From an uncultured Clostridia bacterium (GTDB taxonomy: Bacteria > Bacillota > Clostridia > TANB77 > CAG-508): a stretch of 38,895 nt of DNA. This document shows, one piece after another, positions 8,347 through 16,303 of this stretch. How positions within the stretch are numbered: position 1 is the stretch's first letter; each line of letters opens with the position of its first letter. Made by a program: the position numbers and the translations under genes. The notes beneath the pieces were generated by a model that saw only the letters and a program-made list of their open reading frames with translations, ran no database searches and was not told where the DNA came from. The stretch lies in NCBI GenBank assembly GCA_934155265.1, contig CAKPGU010000017.1, positions 1 through 38,895 of the forward strand. The letters are read 5' to 3'.

Positions 8347-8959
8347 TTTTCTCACCTCCCACTATTTTGAACCGCATTTCAAAAACTTGAATTTTATGTA
8401 CTGCAAGTCCTGTAATTGCTTCAACAGCACTTACTATTGAAGATTTTACACTTGCATCTTTTGCACCTTGTGCAGTTATTATCGCCCCTTCTATTACAGG
8501 CATAACAACTTTTTCTGTAATTGGCTTATTTTCTCCACCTTCATCTGTATATGCAATCTCTTTTTTACTTTCTGTTTCTTTCACATCTTTGCTGCTTCCT
8601 CCGTCACTTTCCTTTGTTGTACTTTCAGATGTTGTTTCATTATACATTGCAACTACACTGCTACTTTCCGAATATTTTATAAGTACTTTTACCTTTCCAA
8701 CACCATCTATACTTTCTAATATATCTTCTAACTCTGTTTCTAAATCATTTTGTTCCGTTAAATTTGATGAAGTTGTTTGAGCAAGTACTTTCGAAGTTTC
8801 ATCCTTTTTATCTTTGCTTCCTTTACTACTTGAATTATTCCACATACTATTTATTATTAATACTGTTATTATTAATATTATTATAAATGCAATAATATTC
8901 TCGATTTGTTTCTTTTTGTCCTTTCCTTCTTCACTCTTCTTAAAAAAATCTTTTAACAT
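8264..8959 (-). CDS. spoIIIAG: Stage III sporulation protein AG
   Basis: SpoIIIAG forms a large ring in the SpoIIIA-SpoIIQ feeding channel. It has a membrane segment at about residues 20-40, a Ser/Thr/Lys-rich loop (SESTTKESDGGSSK) inside the ring-building domain, and the conserved end AVEAITGLAVHKIQVFEM. The frame then does not stop as expected: about 35 more residues (Cys-rich RFCCNLCFSIDACNSW) run into spoIIIAH, overlapping it by roughly 80 bp. This tail looks like read-through after stop loss or a 1-nt frameshift. The start is ATG 8959 with AAAGGAG; the ATG at 8974 would place that site inside the gene. Confidence 0.9.
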   Translation of the reverse strand: MLKDFFKKSEEGKDKKKQIENIIAFIIILIITVLIINSMWNNSSSKGSKDKKDETSKVLAQTTSSNLTEQNDLETELEDILESIDGVGKVKVLIKYSESSSVVAMYNETTSESTTKESDGGSSKDVKETESKKEIAYTDEGGENKPITEKVVMPVIEGAIITAQGAKDASVKSSIVSAVEAITGLAVHKIQVFEMRFKIVGGEKIENEKRFCCNLCFSIDACNSWVLGIYI

Positions 8960-8980
8960 AACTTCTCCTTTCATGGATGT

Positions 8981-9038
8981 AAATTTTGGACCGGGTACAT
9001 TTTTACTTTTTTGAAATTTTGTACCCGGTCCAAAATTT
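8981..9038. repeat. GGACCGGGTAC palindromic repeat (copy 1)
   Basis: An 18-bp arm AAATTTTGGACCGGGTAC (8981-8998) has a perfect inverted partner at 9021-9038 with a 22-nt T-rich spacer. It lies between spoIIIAF and spoIIIAG, 20 nt before the spoIIIAG start. The GC-rich core stands out from the AT-rich surroundings. Partial copies are at 12711-12770 and 26939-26960. Likely a REP-type dispersed palindrome. Confidence 0.85.
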
Positions 9039-9048
9039 CACTTTTTTC

Positions 9049-9546
9049 TTATTTAACACTAACCTTAATTTTATTCTCTTCAATCTCATATTCCTCAGCA
9101 AGCTTTTGGATTGTTTTATCAAGTTGTCCTTCATCAATCGTTCCCTTAATTCTAATGCTAATTTCATGTATTCCCGCATTTTTCTTTGTTGTATCTAACT
9201 CTGCGTCTACAACACATTTTTCAACTGAAAAACCAGCTTCTTCAAATTTAGATATTGCATTATTTTTTAATTCCTCTAAATAAATTTTTTCAATTCTTTC
9301 ATCCATTGAAGTTTGGTCAACTTCATATTGAGATTTGGTTTCATATTTGTCTATATTATATTCTTCAACAGAAATCTTTTCTTTATTCTTAATAATCGGA
9401 GAAATTATATTAAATAACACATATACACCTATAACCATCTGTATGTATTTTTTATTCTTGTTTTTCGGTAAAATCAATTCAATAATTGTTGCAACTATAA
9501 CTGCTAATACAATTTGTTCTGCCCAAGAACTAATAAATTCAATCAT
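9049..9546 (-). CDS. spoIIIAF: Stage III sporulation protein AF
   Basis: A 165-aa protein of the SpoIIIA channel. Two membrane helices at the N-terminus (IVLAVIVATIIELILP and IQMVIGVYVLFNIISPI) precede a soluble ring-building domain in the intermembrane space (about residues 95-165: GFSVEKCVVDAELD, EISIRIKG). The length matches Clostridium homologues. It sits 5 bp after spoIIIAE in the operon. Expected control is by sigma-E in the mother cell, from family knowledge. Confidence 0.9.
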   Translation of the reverse strand: MIEFISSWAEQIVLAVIVATIIELILPKNKNKKYIQMVIGVYVLFNIISPIIKNKEKISVEEYNIDKYETKSQYEVDQTSMDERIEKIYLEELKNNAISKFEEAGFSVEKCVVDAELDTTKKNAGIHEISIRIKGTIDEGQLDKTIQKLAEEYEIEENKIKVSVK

Positions 9547-9551
9547 TTACA

Positions 9552-10700
9552 TCACCTATACATCATTCCACTATTTGAAATTTTTACAACCATAGTTATT
9601 CCAATAATAAGTATTACTGATAGACTGCATAAAATAGCCAGTAACAATTTAAATACTCCACTCATTTCGTCTAACAGTTTAACTATTTTTTCATCTGCAA
9701 CAGGTTGTACTACAGCAGATGCTAAACTATATATAATACTTAATGTTCCTATTTTTATGATTGGCATTATACATATTCCTATTATTACTATAACACCTAT
9801 AAAACCAACCGCATTTTTTAAAATTACTCCACATCCTAGTACACTATCAACAACATCTCCCAGCACTTTTCCAACAACTGGAATTACACTTGATACAGCA
9901 GCTTTGGCAGTTTTTGCTGTTATTCCATCAACACTACTACTTAGTGTTCCTTCTAAAGATACGACTCCAACAAATATAGTTAAAACAATTCCAAGAAACC
10001 ACACAACACTCGATTTTAGGAATTTTGATATTTTTTCAATTTGGATTCTTTCTGAAATTTTTGATATTATTGAAAATACTACTATAATTAAAACTACTGG
10101 TATTAGTACATTTGCAATTATATTTCCTGTAAAATTACTGATAAATAATATGATTGGCTCTAATACTGTACCTGTTGTAATACTACCTGTATATACCATT
10201 AAAGTTAAAAGTAATGGTATAAGTACATTTATAAATCCTACTAAATTATTTGCAGTTTCTTGTACTAATTTTATTATTTCTGTAAAATTTGACATTATTA
10301 ATGTGACTATTAATATATATTGAACAAAATAAATTATTTGAGATACATTATTATTTTCTAAACTATCTGTTATTGATTTTAATATTCCATGTATTACTAT
10401 AATTACTAAAATACTTATTAAAACTTTTAAGCTTGAAGTTACTTCTTGTCCTAAAAGTTTAAGGATTTTTTTATATATTGTTTGATTGTTAATTTTTCCT
10501 TGTACCGCTTCATTAAACATATCTGTTATGCTTACATCTTCAAAAAAATCTCCAGTATATTCTTTTGCATCTTTTAAAAAACTGTTTATATTAAATTTTT
10601 CTTGTGTTGATGTCATTATTTCTTCATTTTCAGCAAATACTTGGGTTGGAAGCATTAAGATTATTAGTACTAGGATAAATATTAAAATTATTTTTTTCAT
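9552..10700 (-). CDS. spoIIIAE: Stage III sporulation protein AE
   Basis: SpoIIIAE is the large polytopic subunit of the mother-cell engulfment channel. The 382-aa protein has an N-terminal signal-like helix (IILIFILVLIILMLPTQVFA), a hydrophilic segment, then about seven membrane helices. Conserved patches include VQETANNLVGFINVLIPLLL and SVDGITAKTAKAAVSSVIPVVGKVLGDVVDSVLGC. The start is ATG 10700; the in-frame ATG at 10709 abuts the AAAGGAA ribosome site and is unlikely. Confidence 0.92.
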   Translation of the reverse strand: MKKIILIFILVLIILMLPTQVFAENEEIMTSTQEKFNINSFLKDAKEYTGDFFEDVSITDMFNEAVQGKINNQTIYKKILKLLGQEVTSSLKVLISILVIIVIHGILKSITDSLENNNVSQIIYFVQYILIVTLIMSNFTEIIKLVQETANNLVGFINVLIPLLLTLMVYTGSITTGTVLEPIILFISNFTGNIIANVLIPVVLIIVVFSIISKISERIQIEKISKFLKSSVVWFLGIVLTIFVGVVSLEGTLSSSVDGITAKTAKAAVSSVIPVVGKVLGDVVDSVLGCGVILKNAVGFIGVIVIIGICIMPIIKIGTLSIIYSLASAVVQPVADEKIVKLLDEMSGVFKLLLAILCSLSVILIIGITMVVKISNSGMMYR

Positions 10701-10720
10701 ACTAATCATTTCCTTTAAAA

Positions 10721-11119
10721 CTAAGGTAAAATCTCTACAATTAATTCCAATAAACTTGAGATTATTGGAATCGACATTGCAATAATAATTACTTTACTTC
10801 CTATCTCAATCTTACTTGCTATAGCTTTTTCGCCAGCATCTGAACATATGCTAACAGCAAATTCTGAAATAATTGCTATTCCTGTTATTTTTAGTAATAT
10901 GCCAAGAAATTGTTTATTAATATATGTTTTATCTGAAATTGATTTTAATAAATTAATGATTCCTGTAAATTTCTCCATTATAAAAGCTAAAATCAATATA
11001 CCTGCAATTATAGAAACATATATTGTAAATTCTGGTCTGTATTGTTTTAAAATTATAATAACAACTAATGCAATCAAGCCTATTCCAATTATTTTTATTA
11101 TTTCTTCCATTTTACTCAT
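10721..11119 (-). CDS. spoIIIAD: Stage III sporulation protein AD
   Basis: A 132-aa integral membrane protein with four hydrophobic segments (IIGIGLIALVVIIIL, FTIYVSIIAGILILAF, LLKITGIAIISEFAVSIC, KVIIIAMSIPIISSLLELI). The segment with ISEFAVSICSDAGEKAIASKIEIGSK is the family's conserved core. It resembles FliQ/EscS-type export proteins together with SpoIIIAC. AGGAG lies six nt before the start. It is positioned between spoIIIAC and spoIIIAE as in all known operons. Confidence 0.92.
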   Translation of the reverse strand: MSKMEEIIKIIGIGLIALVVIIILKQYRPEFTIYVSIIAGILILAFIMEKFTGIINLLKSISDKTYINKQFLGILLKITGIAIISEFAVSICSDAGEKAIASKIEIGSKVIIIAMSIPIISSLLELIVEILP

Positions 11120-11155
11120 TCCCTTCTCCTAAGATATTTTGGAAATGAAGAACAT

Positions 11156-11350
11156 TTATAAATTAAATAAAGTTCTAACAGTCTGAAACAATGAACTTAT
11201 TTCTTTAATTACCATTGATAATACTATAACAAGCCCTGCAAGTGTTGTCATCATCGCTTGATCCTCTCTTCCTGCTCTTACAAGAACTTGATGCAAAACA
11301 GCCACTAATATTCCAATAGCTGCTATTTTAAATAACAAATTTATATCCAT
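11156..11350 (-). CDS. spoIIIAC: Stage III sporulation protein AC
   Basis: A 64-aa protein with two membrane helices (LLFKIAAIGILVAVLHQVLV and TLAGLVIVLSMVIKEI) joined by the conserved RAGREDQAMM loop. The start is ATG 11350, giving MDINLLFKIAAIG as in the family; the frame is open further upstream but that part is not conserved. It is a small subunit of the SpoIIIA channel. Gap to spoIIIAB 34 bp. Confidence 0.92.
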   Translation of the reverse strand: MDINLLFKIAAIGILVAVLHQVLVRAGREDQAMMTTLAGLVIVLSMVIKEISSLFQTVRTLFNL

Positions 11351-11384
11351 CCCTTTATTCCTTTCTTTTTTAAGATAACCTCTA

Positions 11385-11909
11385 TTAAAATAATATAATA
11401 ACAAATACTAAACCTGCTACTACTCCTAATGTTTTATACATTTTTTGATTTTTCTTCTTTTCCTCTTCAGCTTGTTCAATTTGAGTATCTAAAAAATTTT
11501 GAGTCATTTCAATTTCACTAATTTGTCCTTCTACATCTGTTTGTCCAAGTAATTTACCTAATTTTTTCAAAACATCTTTATCTTCTTGTTTTATGCTTAT
11601 ATCAGAATTTTGTATGCAGTTCTCCCATACATCTTTTGTATGATAATATGTAATTTGATTTGCCATTTGTCCAAAAATTTTTTCAATTTCAGTTTCATTA
11701 TCTTTTGATATTTGTTTAAAAATTTCTGCCAATGGCTCATATGTAAATTTTATTTTTGTTTTCATAATATTTAAAATATTTTTAAATTCTTTTAATTCCA
11801 GTACTCTATTTTCATAACTTTTAGAAATAAGCATTCCAATCCCTGTTGACAAACCAAATATAAAAATCAACAATATGTATTTAACTACTTGCATTATAGA
11901 TAATAACAT
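11385..11909 (-). CDS. spoIIIAB: Stage III sporulation protein AB
   Basis: A 174-aa SpoIIIAB, related to GspF-type secretion proteins. It has an N-terminal membrane helix (YILLIFIFGLSTGIGMLIS), the conserved ENRVLELKEFKNILNIMKTKIKF region, a central amphipathic part with VWENCIQNSDISI, and a C-terminal helix (LGVVAGLVFVIILF). The start overlaps the end of spoIIIAA by 16 bp, indicating coupled translation. AGGAG lies seven nt before the ATG. Confidence 0.92.
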   Translation of the reverse strand: MLLSIMQVVKYILLIFIFGLSTGIGMLISKSYENRVLELKEFKNILNIMKTKIKFTYEPLAEIFKQISKDNETEIEKIFGQMANQITYYHTKDVWENCIQNSDISIKQEDKDVLKKLGKLLGQTDVEGQISEIEMTQNFLDTQIEQAEEEKKKNQKMYKTLGVVAGLVFVIILF

Positions 11910-12832
11910 TCTGCATCTCCTCGTTTCTTTGGATTTAATAAAATTACTCTTTCAAATATATGCTTATCTAAAAGATTAGAAAGTTCAGGATTTCTTTTTA
12001 TTTCATCAATATCTTTTCCATGAGCAGTAAAAATTCCTTTAACCCCTGAACACATTGCATAATCTATGGCATTTATGTCTTCTAAACTTCCAATCTCATC
12101 ACAAACAATAACATCTGGTGACATAGAACGCACCAACATTCTCATTGCCTCTGGCTTAGGCATATTATCAACCACATCTGTTCTAACTCCAATATCATTT
12201 TGTGGTATTCCTTTATACATAGCAGCAATTTCGCCCCTTTCATCAACAACACCAACAGTTTTACCTGTAAAGCCTATAACTTTAATACCATTACTTATGT
12301 TTCTAACTATATCTCTTAATAATGTAGTCTTTCCACATCCCGGTGGTGAAACAATTAAGGTATTGTAAACACTATTATTTTCTAAATCAATTATGTCTTC
12401 TATTATCTTGTTGCTACATCCTATTTGTTGCCTTGCAATTCTAAAATTCAAACTTGATATATAATTTATATTTATAATTTGTCCATTATCTATTACTGCA
12501 CTCCCAACAATTCCGACTCTGTTTCCACCTCTAATCGTTATATATCCATCACATATTTGCCTTCTATATGAATAAACTGAATTTTCACATATTTTTTCAA
12601 ATGCTTGTAATAACTCTTGCTGGCTTACAATATATTCCGTTAATCTAACTTCTTGTCCTATTTTTAGTGCTAATGGTTTACTACTTCTAAGTCGAATTTC
12701 TTCAATTGGGACATTTTGGACCGGGTACATTTTTTCACTTTTGTTAATTGTAGGACATGTACATTTTTGACATTCTATAATATTTCTAATAGTTAATGGT
12801 AAATATTCTAATATAGTTTCTAATCCTGTCAT
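11894..12832 (-). CDS. spoIIIAA: Stage III sporulation protein AA, ATPase
   Basis: SpoIIIAA is a secretion-type ATPase thought to power the SpoIIIA channel. Walker A is VSPPGCGKTTLLRD (around residue 165), Walker B-like PDVIVCDEIG, plus GVVDERGEIA and the AHGKDID sensor region. The start is ATG 12832, preceded by AAGGAG; longer frames upstream run into a repeat. Odd: between the N-terminal helix and the conserved IEEIRLRSSKPLAL there is an unusual Cys/Lys-rich stretch (CQKCTCPTINKSEKMYPVQN, residues about 20-39) encoded by two GGACC-type repeat half-copies. First gene of the spoIIIA operon. Confidence 0.93.
   Translation of the reverse strand: MTGLETILEYLPLTIRNIIECQKCTCPTINKSEKMYPVQNVPIEEIRLRSSKPLALKIGQEVRLTEYIVSQQELLQAFEKICENSVYSYRRQICDGYITIRGGNRVGIVGSAVIDNGQIININYISSLNFRIARQQIGCSNKIIEDIIDLENNSVYNTLIVSPPGCGKTTLLRDIVRNISNGIKVIGFTGKTVGVVDERGEIAAMYKGIPQNDIGVRTDVVDNMPKPEAMRMLVRSMSPDVIVCDEIGSLEDINAIDYAMCSGVKGIFTAHGKDIDEIKRNPELSNLLDKHIFERVILLNPKKRGDAECYYL
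12711..12770. repeat. GGACCGGGTAC-type repeats inside spoIIIAA
   Basis: ATTTTGGACCGGGTACATTT at 12713 matches the left arm of the palindrome at 8981-9038. A second diverged copy, GGACATGTACATTTTTGA, follows at 12753 in the same orientation. Both lie within the spoIIIAA frame and keep it open on the minus strand. Confidence 0.75.
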
Positions 12833-12852
12833 ATTAGTCTCCTTAATCTTAA

Positions 12853-12983
12853 AGAACAAAGCTACATAGTCATCCTTTGTTCTCGCCCAGTTTTAATTTT
12901 CGAATAAAAGGAGAAAATCTCAAAGGGCTAATTATTGTAGCTTTTATATAATAGGATGTTTTGAAAGTTTTCCTATAATATAA
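12853..12983. repeat. 130-nt structured repeat, copy 1
   Basis: One of three similar sequences (also 34988-35118 and 37291-37418). It starts with a hairpin (AGAACAAAG ... CTTTGTTCT), continues with the conserved TAAAAGGAGAAAATCTCAAAGGGCTA and AGCTTTTATATAATAGGA segments, and ends in a TATATAATAGGA/TCCTATAATATA stem. This copy is the most diverged and its inner stem is partly lost. It ends 20 nt upstream of the spoIIIAA start, within the operon leader. Confidence 0.85.
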
Positions 12984-13018
12984 AAAAGAACATATATATA
13001 TAATATATGCTCTTTTTA
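12984..13018 (-). terminator. Terminator after anchored protein gene
   Basis: AAAAAGAGCATATAT pairs with ATATATGTTCTTTTTT on the minus strand, past the stop at 13052. It separates that gene from the spoIIIA leader and could work in both directions. Confidence 0.7.
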
Positions 13019-13051
13019 TGTTTTTAGAACTATTACTTTGATTTTTAATTG

Positions 13052-14362
13052 TTATAATTTTATGCTTTTCAAAATTGTAGTTATTAAATTTTGTATTTCA
13101 CTATCTGATGCATCATTTAATATTGTTGCATTATCACTATTTAGTCCTTCTATTTCTATATTTTCCTCAAATATTTTTGAATTATTATAATTTAAACTGA
13201 TTTTAGCATCTTTTTCATCCGATGCACTTATATCGCAAATTTCCTCAACGTTGTCTAATTTTTTTATATTTTTATATTGCATTTTTGCATTTACTTTAAT
13301 ATTTTCATCTTCTGATTTACCTGTTAATGTTATTGTATATATTAAATCATTACCATTTGAATCTTTTGTAATATTTAATTCCCCAACTTGATCATTTTCT
13401 TCTAAAATACTCATTTTTAATTCATTTTTATTGCTTTCTAATGCTATAGATATGGTTTCATTATTTTCTTCCATTCTAACAATTTCAATTTTATTTACTG
13501 TTCTTGACTTTATATGTACTTTTATTTCAATTGTAGCATCTTCATTTATTTCTGTATCTTTTAAATCTTTTATCATATCATCTATTTGTTGTTGAAGTTC
13601 TTCTTTACTAACTCCTTCTGGAACTTTATTTAATAGTATATCATCATTACGTGCTGTTTCCAATGTTTTCTCTAATATTTCAAAACACTTGGCATCTGTT
13701 ATTTTTAAAGAAATTACAGTTTCACCTTTTTCTTTTTCTTTACTGAATAATTCCATTCCTAAACTTTTATTTAATATTTCTGTGTATCTGTCTTTTAAAG
13801 TTTTTATTTCTGCATCTGTAAATTGTTCTTTTGATAACTCTATTTTATCTGGTATTTCATCTGTATTAATATTAAATCTATTAAAGAATGCTTTTAAGTT
13901 TTCATTTCTGATAGCAATAAACTTATTATATAATAAATTTGATTGTATTCCAAATACATCTCCATCACGTTTTATTTTAATTGGAATATTAATTCCCTGT
14001 GATAATTCAAGGCTTAATGTTTGTTCAGCTAATTTTTTTTCATTATTTGTTTTTCCTTCAAATGATATTTTGCTATTGTTTAATGTTTCTATATCAGATT
14101 CATCCAATGTTCCAAACCCATTAGATCCATTTGCCTGTATGGATATTTGTCCTTTATTTGTATAAGATTTTTCTTCTTGTTTGTTTATATATTCTGTTAG
14201 TTTCTCATCACCTATATTTTTTAACATATCATTTTTGGTAATATAAGAAAAAAATAATTCCTTATTTGTTTTAAACACATCCGTTGCAAAATATGCATAT
14301 GTTCCTCCTATACCGAGTAAAATAACTACTATTAGTATTGCTAATAAAATTTTCTTTTTCAT
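13052..14362 (-). CDS. Uncharacterised membrane-anchored protein
   Basis: A 436-aa protein with an N-terminal signal anchor (ILLAILIVVILLGIGGTYAYFA, residues 5-26) and a long Lys/Glu/Asn-rich extracytoplasmic part. It contains repeated beta-strand-like stretches (ISIALESNKNELKMSI, DLIYTITLTGKSEDENIKV). No catalytic motif was found. The TNKELFFSYITKN region resembles clostridial proteins labelled DUF6583, but I am not sure. Monocistronic, with terminators on both sides; it lies just upstream of the spoIIIA operon, so a sporulation role is possible but unsupported. Confidence 0.65.
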   Translation of the reverse strand: MKKKILLAILIVVILLGIGGTYAYFATDVFKTNKELFFSYITKNDMLKNIGDEKLTEYINKQEEKSYTNKGQISIQANGSNGFGTLDESDIETLNNSKISFEGKTNNEKKLAEQTLSLELSQGINIPIKIKRDGDVFGIQSNLLYNKFIAIRNENLKAFFNRFNINTDEIPDKIELSKEQFTDAEIKTLKDRYTEILNKSLGMELFSKEKEKGETVISLKITDAKCFEILEKTLETARNDDILLNKVPEGVSKEELQQQIDDMIKDLKDTEINEDATIEIKVHIKSRTVNKIEIVRMEENNETISIALESNKNELKMSILEENDQVGELNITKDSNGNDLIYTITLTGKSEDENIKVNAKMQYKNIKKLDNVEEICDISASDEKDAKISLNYNNSKIFEENIEIEGLNSDNATILNDASDSEIQNLITTILKSIKL

Positions 14363-14409
14363 TTTTTATCCCCTTTCTTATATATTATATTCTTAGTTTA
14401 CTATATTAT

Positions 14410-14452
14410 AAAAAAACTGTCAATATTTTTTGTAAATCGACAGTTTTTTTTT
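14410..14452. terminator. Bidirectional terminator
   Basis: AAAAAACTGTC and GACAGTTTTTT form an 11-bp stem with A- and T-runs on both sides. It lies immediately after the YebC gene on the minus strand. Confidence 0.85.
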
Positions 14453-14453
14453 A

Positions 14454-15176
14454 TTATTCCCAATTGTGATACACATCCATAACATCATCTAATTCTTCAA
14501 GTCTATCAATTAATCTTTCCATTTTTTCTTGTCCTGCTTCATCTAATGCAACAGTTGTTGTTGGAATCATTTGAACTTCTGCTTCTAAGAATGTTAAACC
14601 TGCTTCTTCAAGTTTTTCTCTTACATCTGAAAAACTTGATGGTTCTGTTGTAATTTCATATACCTCTTCTGATGCATCAAAGTCTTCTGCTCCTGCATCT
14701 AAAGCTAACATCATTAATTCTTCTTCACCCATAGTTGTTGATGTCTTTTCTATTACTATTACTCCTTTTTTATTAAACATGTATGATACACATCCAGTTG
14801 TTCCTAGATTTCCACCAGCTTTGTCAAATACATGTCTTACATCTGCTGCTGTTCTATTTCTATTGTCTGTGTTTGCATTTACTATTACTGCAACTCCGTT
14901 TGGTCCATATCCTTCATATACTACTTCTTCATAATTTGCAGAGTTTCCTTCTCCTGATGCTTTTTTTATTGCATTGTTTATTGTGTCATTTGGCATATTT
15001 GCTGCTTTACATTTTGCAATTACATCTTTTAATTTTGAGTTTCCAGCTGGATCAGGTCCACCTTGTTTTACTGCTATTAATAATTCTCTACCTAGCTTTG
15101 TAAATATTTTTCCTCTTGCTGCATCTGCTTTTCCTTTTTTTGCTTGTATATTATGCCATTTACTGTGTCCTGACAT
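14454..15176 (-). CDS. yebC: YebC/PmpR-family protein
   Basis: A 240-aa full-length YebC family member, starting MSGHSKWHNIQAKKGKADAARGKIFTKLGREL, with the central GYGPNGVAVIV and FDKAGGNLGTTGCVSYMF motifs. Family members were described as DNA-binding regulators (PmpR), and YebC has more recently been implicated in translation of proline-rich stretches, so the label 'transcriptional regulator' may be wrong. It carries a strong terminator directly after the stop. The upstream gap (15177-15374) shows nothing clear except AT-rich promoter-like sequence. Confidence 0.93.
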   Translation of the reverse strand: MSGHSKWHNIQAKKGKADAARGKIFTKLGRELLIAVKQGGPDPAGNSKLKDVIAKCKAANMPNDTINNAIKKASGEGNSANYEEVVYEGYGPNGVAVIVNANTDNRNRTAADVRHVFDKAGGNLGTTGCVSYMFNKKGVIVIEKTSTTMGEEELMMLALDAGAEDFDASEEVYEITTEPSSFSDVREKLEEAGLTFLEAEVQMIPTTTVALDEAGQEKMERLIDRLEELDDVMDVYHNWE

Positions 15177-15374
15177 TCTAATTCCTCCTTTTTATTTTTT
15201 TTATTTTAATTTTTTATCCTTAATTATACTATATTGAAAAAATTACTATTTTAGTATACCACATATTTTTGACTTTGTGTAGTATTTCTATAAATAAATT
15301 TTAAATTTTGTTTTTAGTATTCTTTGTTTCTATAATATTTCATGTCTATATTGTTTTTACATTAAATATGTAAC

Positions 15375-15935
15375 CTAAAAAATTCCTAAATGTTCTAACA
15401 AGATTTTTATCCCCATGAATATTAAAATAAATCCTCCAACTGTTTCGGCTCTTCTTTCATATTTGTTTCCAAATCTATTTCCTATTTTAACACCTATTAT
15501 AGATATTATAAAAGTAACAATTCCAATTATTGTAGCTGAAACCCAGATATTAGCTTGTAAAAATGCAAATGTTATTCCTACCGCTAATGCATCTATACTT
15601 GTTGCTATTGCTAAAATTGACATAGTTTTAAAATCCACATTATCATTACAATTTTCTGAATTATTGGCAAATGCCTCTTTTAACATATTGCCACCTATAG
15701 CTACCAATAATACAAATGCAATCCAATGGTCTATGTGTGTAACAAGATCTTCAAAAGTAGATCCTAAAAAGAAACCTATTATTGGCATTAATGCTTGAAA
15801 TATTCCAAAATATGCTCCTACTATTAGTGCTTTTTTCCAATTCATTTTTTTCATTGATAATCCTTTGCATATTGATACTGCAAAAGCATCCATTGCTAAT
15901 CCTATTGCTATTAATAAAATTTCTAATATTGTCAT
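15375..15935 (-). CDS. mntP: Manganese efflux pump MntP
   Basis: A 186-aa inner membrane protein exporting Mn2+. Six membrane helices in two repeated halves carry the family motifs GLAMDAFAVSICKG (helix 1) and ATSIDALAVGITFA (helix 4), whose acidic residues are needed for transport. GAYFGIFQALMPIIGFFLG is also conserved. The start has AAGGAG. Only about 60 bp separate it from the upstream gene and a terminator fills half of that. No yybP-ykoY Mn riboswitch can be recognised, so regulation is unclear. Confidence 0.93.
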   Translation of the reverse strand: MTILEILLIAIGLAMDAFAVSICKGLSMKKMNWKKALIVGAYFGIFQALMPIIGFFLGSTFEDLVTHIDHWIAFVLLVAIGGNMLKEAFANNSENCNDNVDFKTMSILAIATSIDALAVGITFAFLQANIWVSATIIGIVTFIISIIGVKIGNRFGNKYERRAETVGGFILIFMGIKILLEHLGIF

Positions 15936-15956
15936 TTTTATCGCTCCTTACATTAT

Positions 15957-15988
15957 AAAAAGGAACATTTATATTACAAAATGTCCCT
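15957..15988 (-). terminator. Terminator after zinc-ribbon gene
   Basis: ACATTT/AAATGT with flanking GG/CC pairs, followed on the minus strand by TTTTTAT. It lies between the 64-aa gene and mntP. Confidence 0.7.
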
Positions 15989-15997
15989 CTTGTTGTT

Positions 15998-16192
15998 TCA
16001 TCTTTGTGGCACACCTGGTGTTTTTGGTCTTGAAGACATTAACCTGTCTCTAGCCAATTTTAATGCCTCTTCTGAAGAATGTGCACAATGTTTGCAAAAT
16101 CTAAAATAAAATGGTCCTGCATTCACCAAATACATCTTTTGAAAACGTTGTTTTTCTCCGCATTGGTCACAAGTGGTGCTTAATACTCTCAT
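15998..16192 (-). CDS. Small zinc-ribbon protein
   Basis: A 64-aa protein with two CxxC pairs, CDQC (residues 8-11) and CKHC (33-36), spaced like a zinc ribbon or rubredoxin-like knuckle, then a short helix (SEEALKLARDRL) and a basic Pro-rich tail. AGGAGG precedes the ATG and a terminator follows, so it is a real gene. The function is unknown; nucleic acid or protein binding are possible from the zinc knuckle alone. Confidence 0.7.
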   Translation of the reverse strand: MRVLSTTCDQCGEKQRFQKMYLVNAGPFYFRFCKHCAHSSEEALKLARDRLMSSRPKTPGVPQR

Positions 16193-16303
16193 TGTCTATA
16201 CCTCCTAGGCATTATTAATAGTATTACAAAAATCATACTTTTAGTATAACATTAATTTATGTTTACATCAATAAAATTTTCAATTTATAAGTATGAATTT
16301 TTA

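Noticed and set aside
9514..10323. 269-codon plus-strand open frame
   Set aside because: Antisense to spoIIIAE; its Thr/Ile-rich translation is a mirror of membrane helices, without ribosome site or known motif.
15936..16000. Mn-sensing yybP-ykoY riboswitch before mntP
   Set aside because: The gap is only ~60 bp and is largely a terminator hairpin; no conserved riboswitch core is visible.
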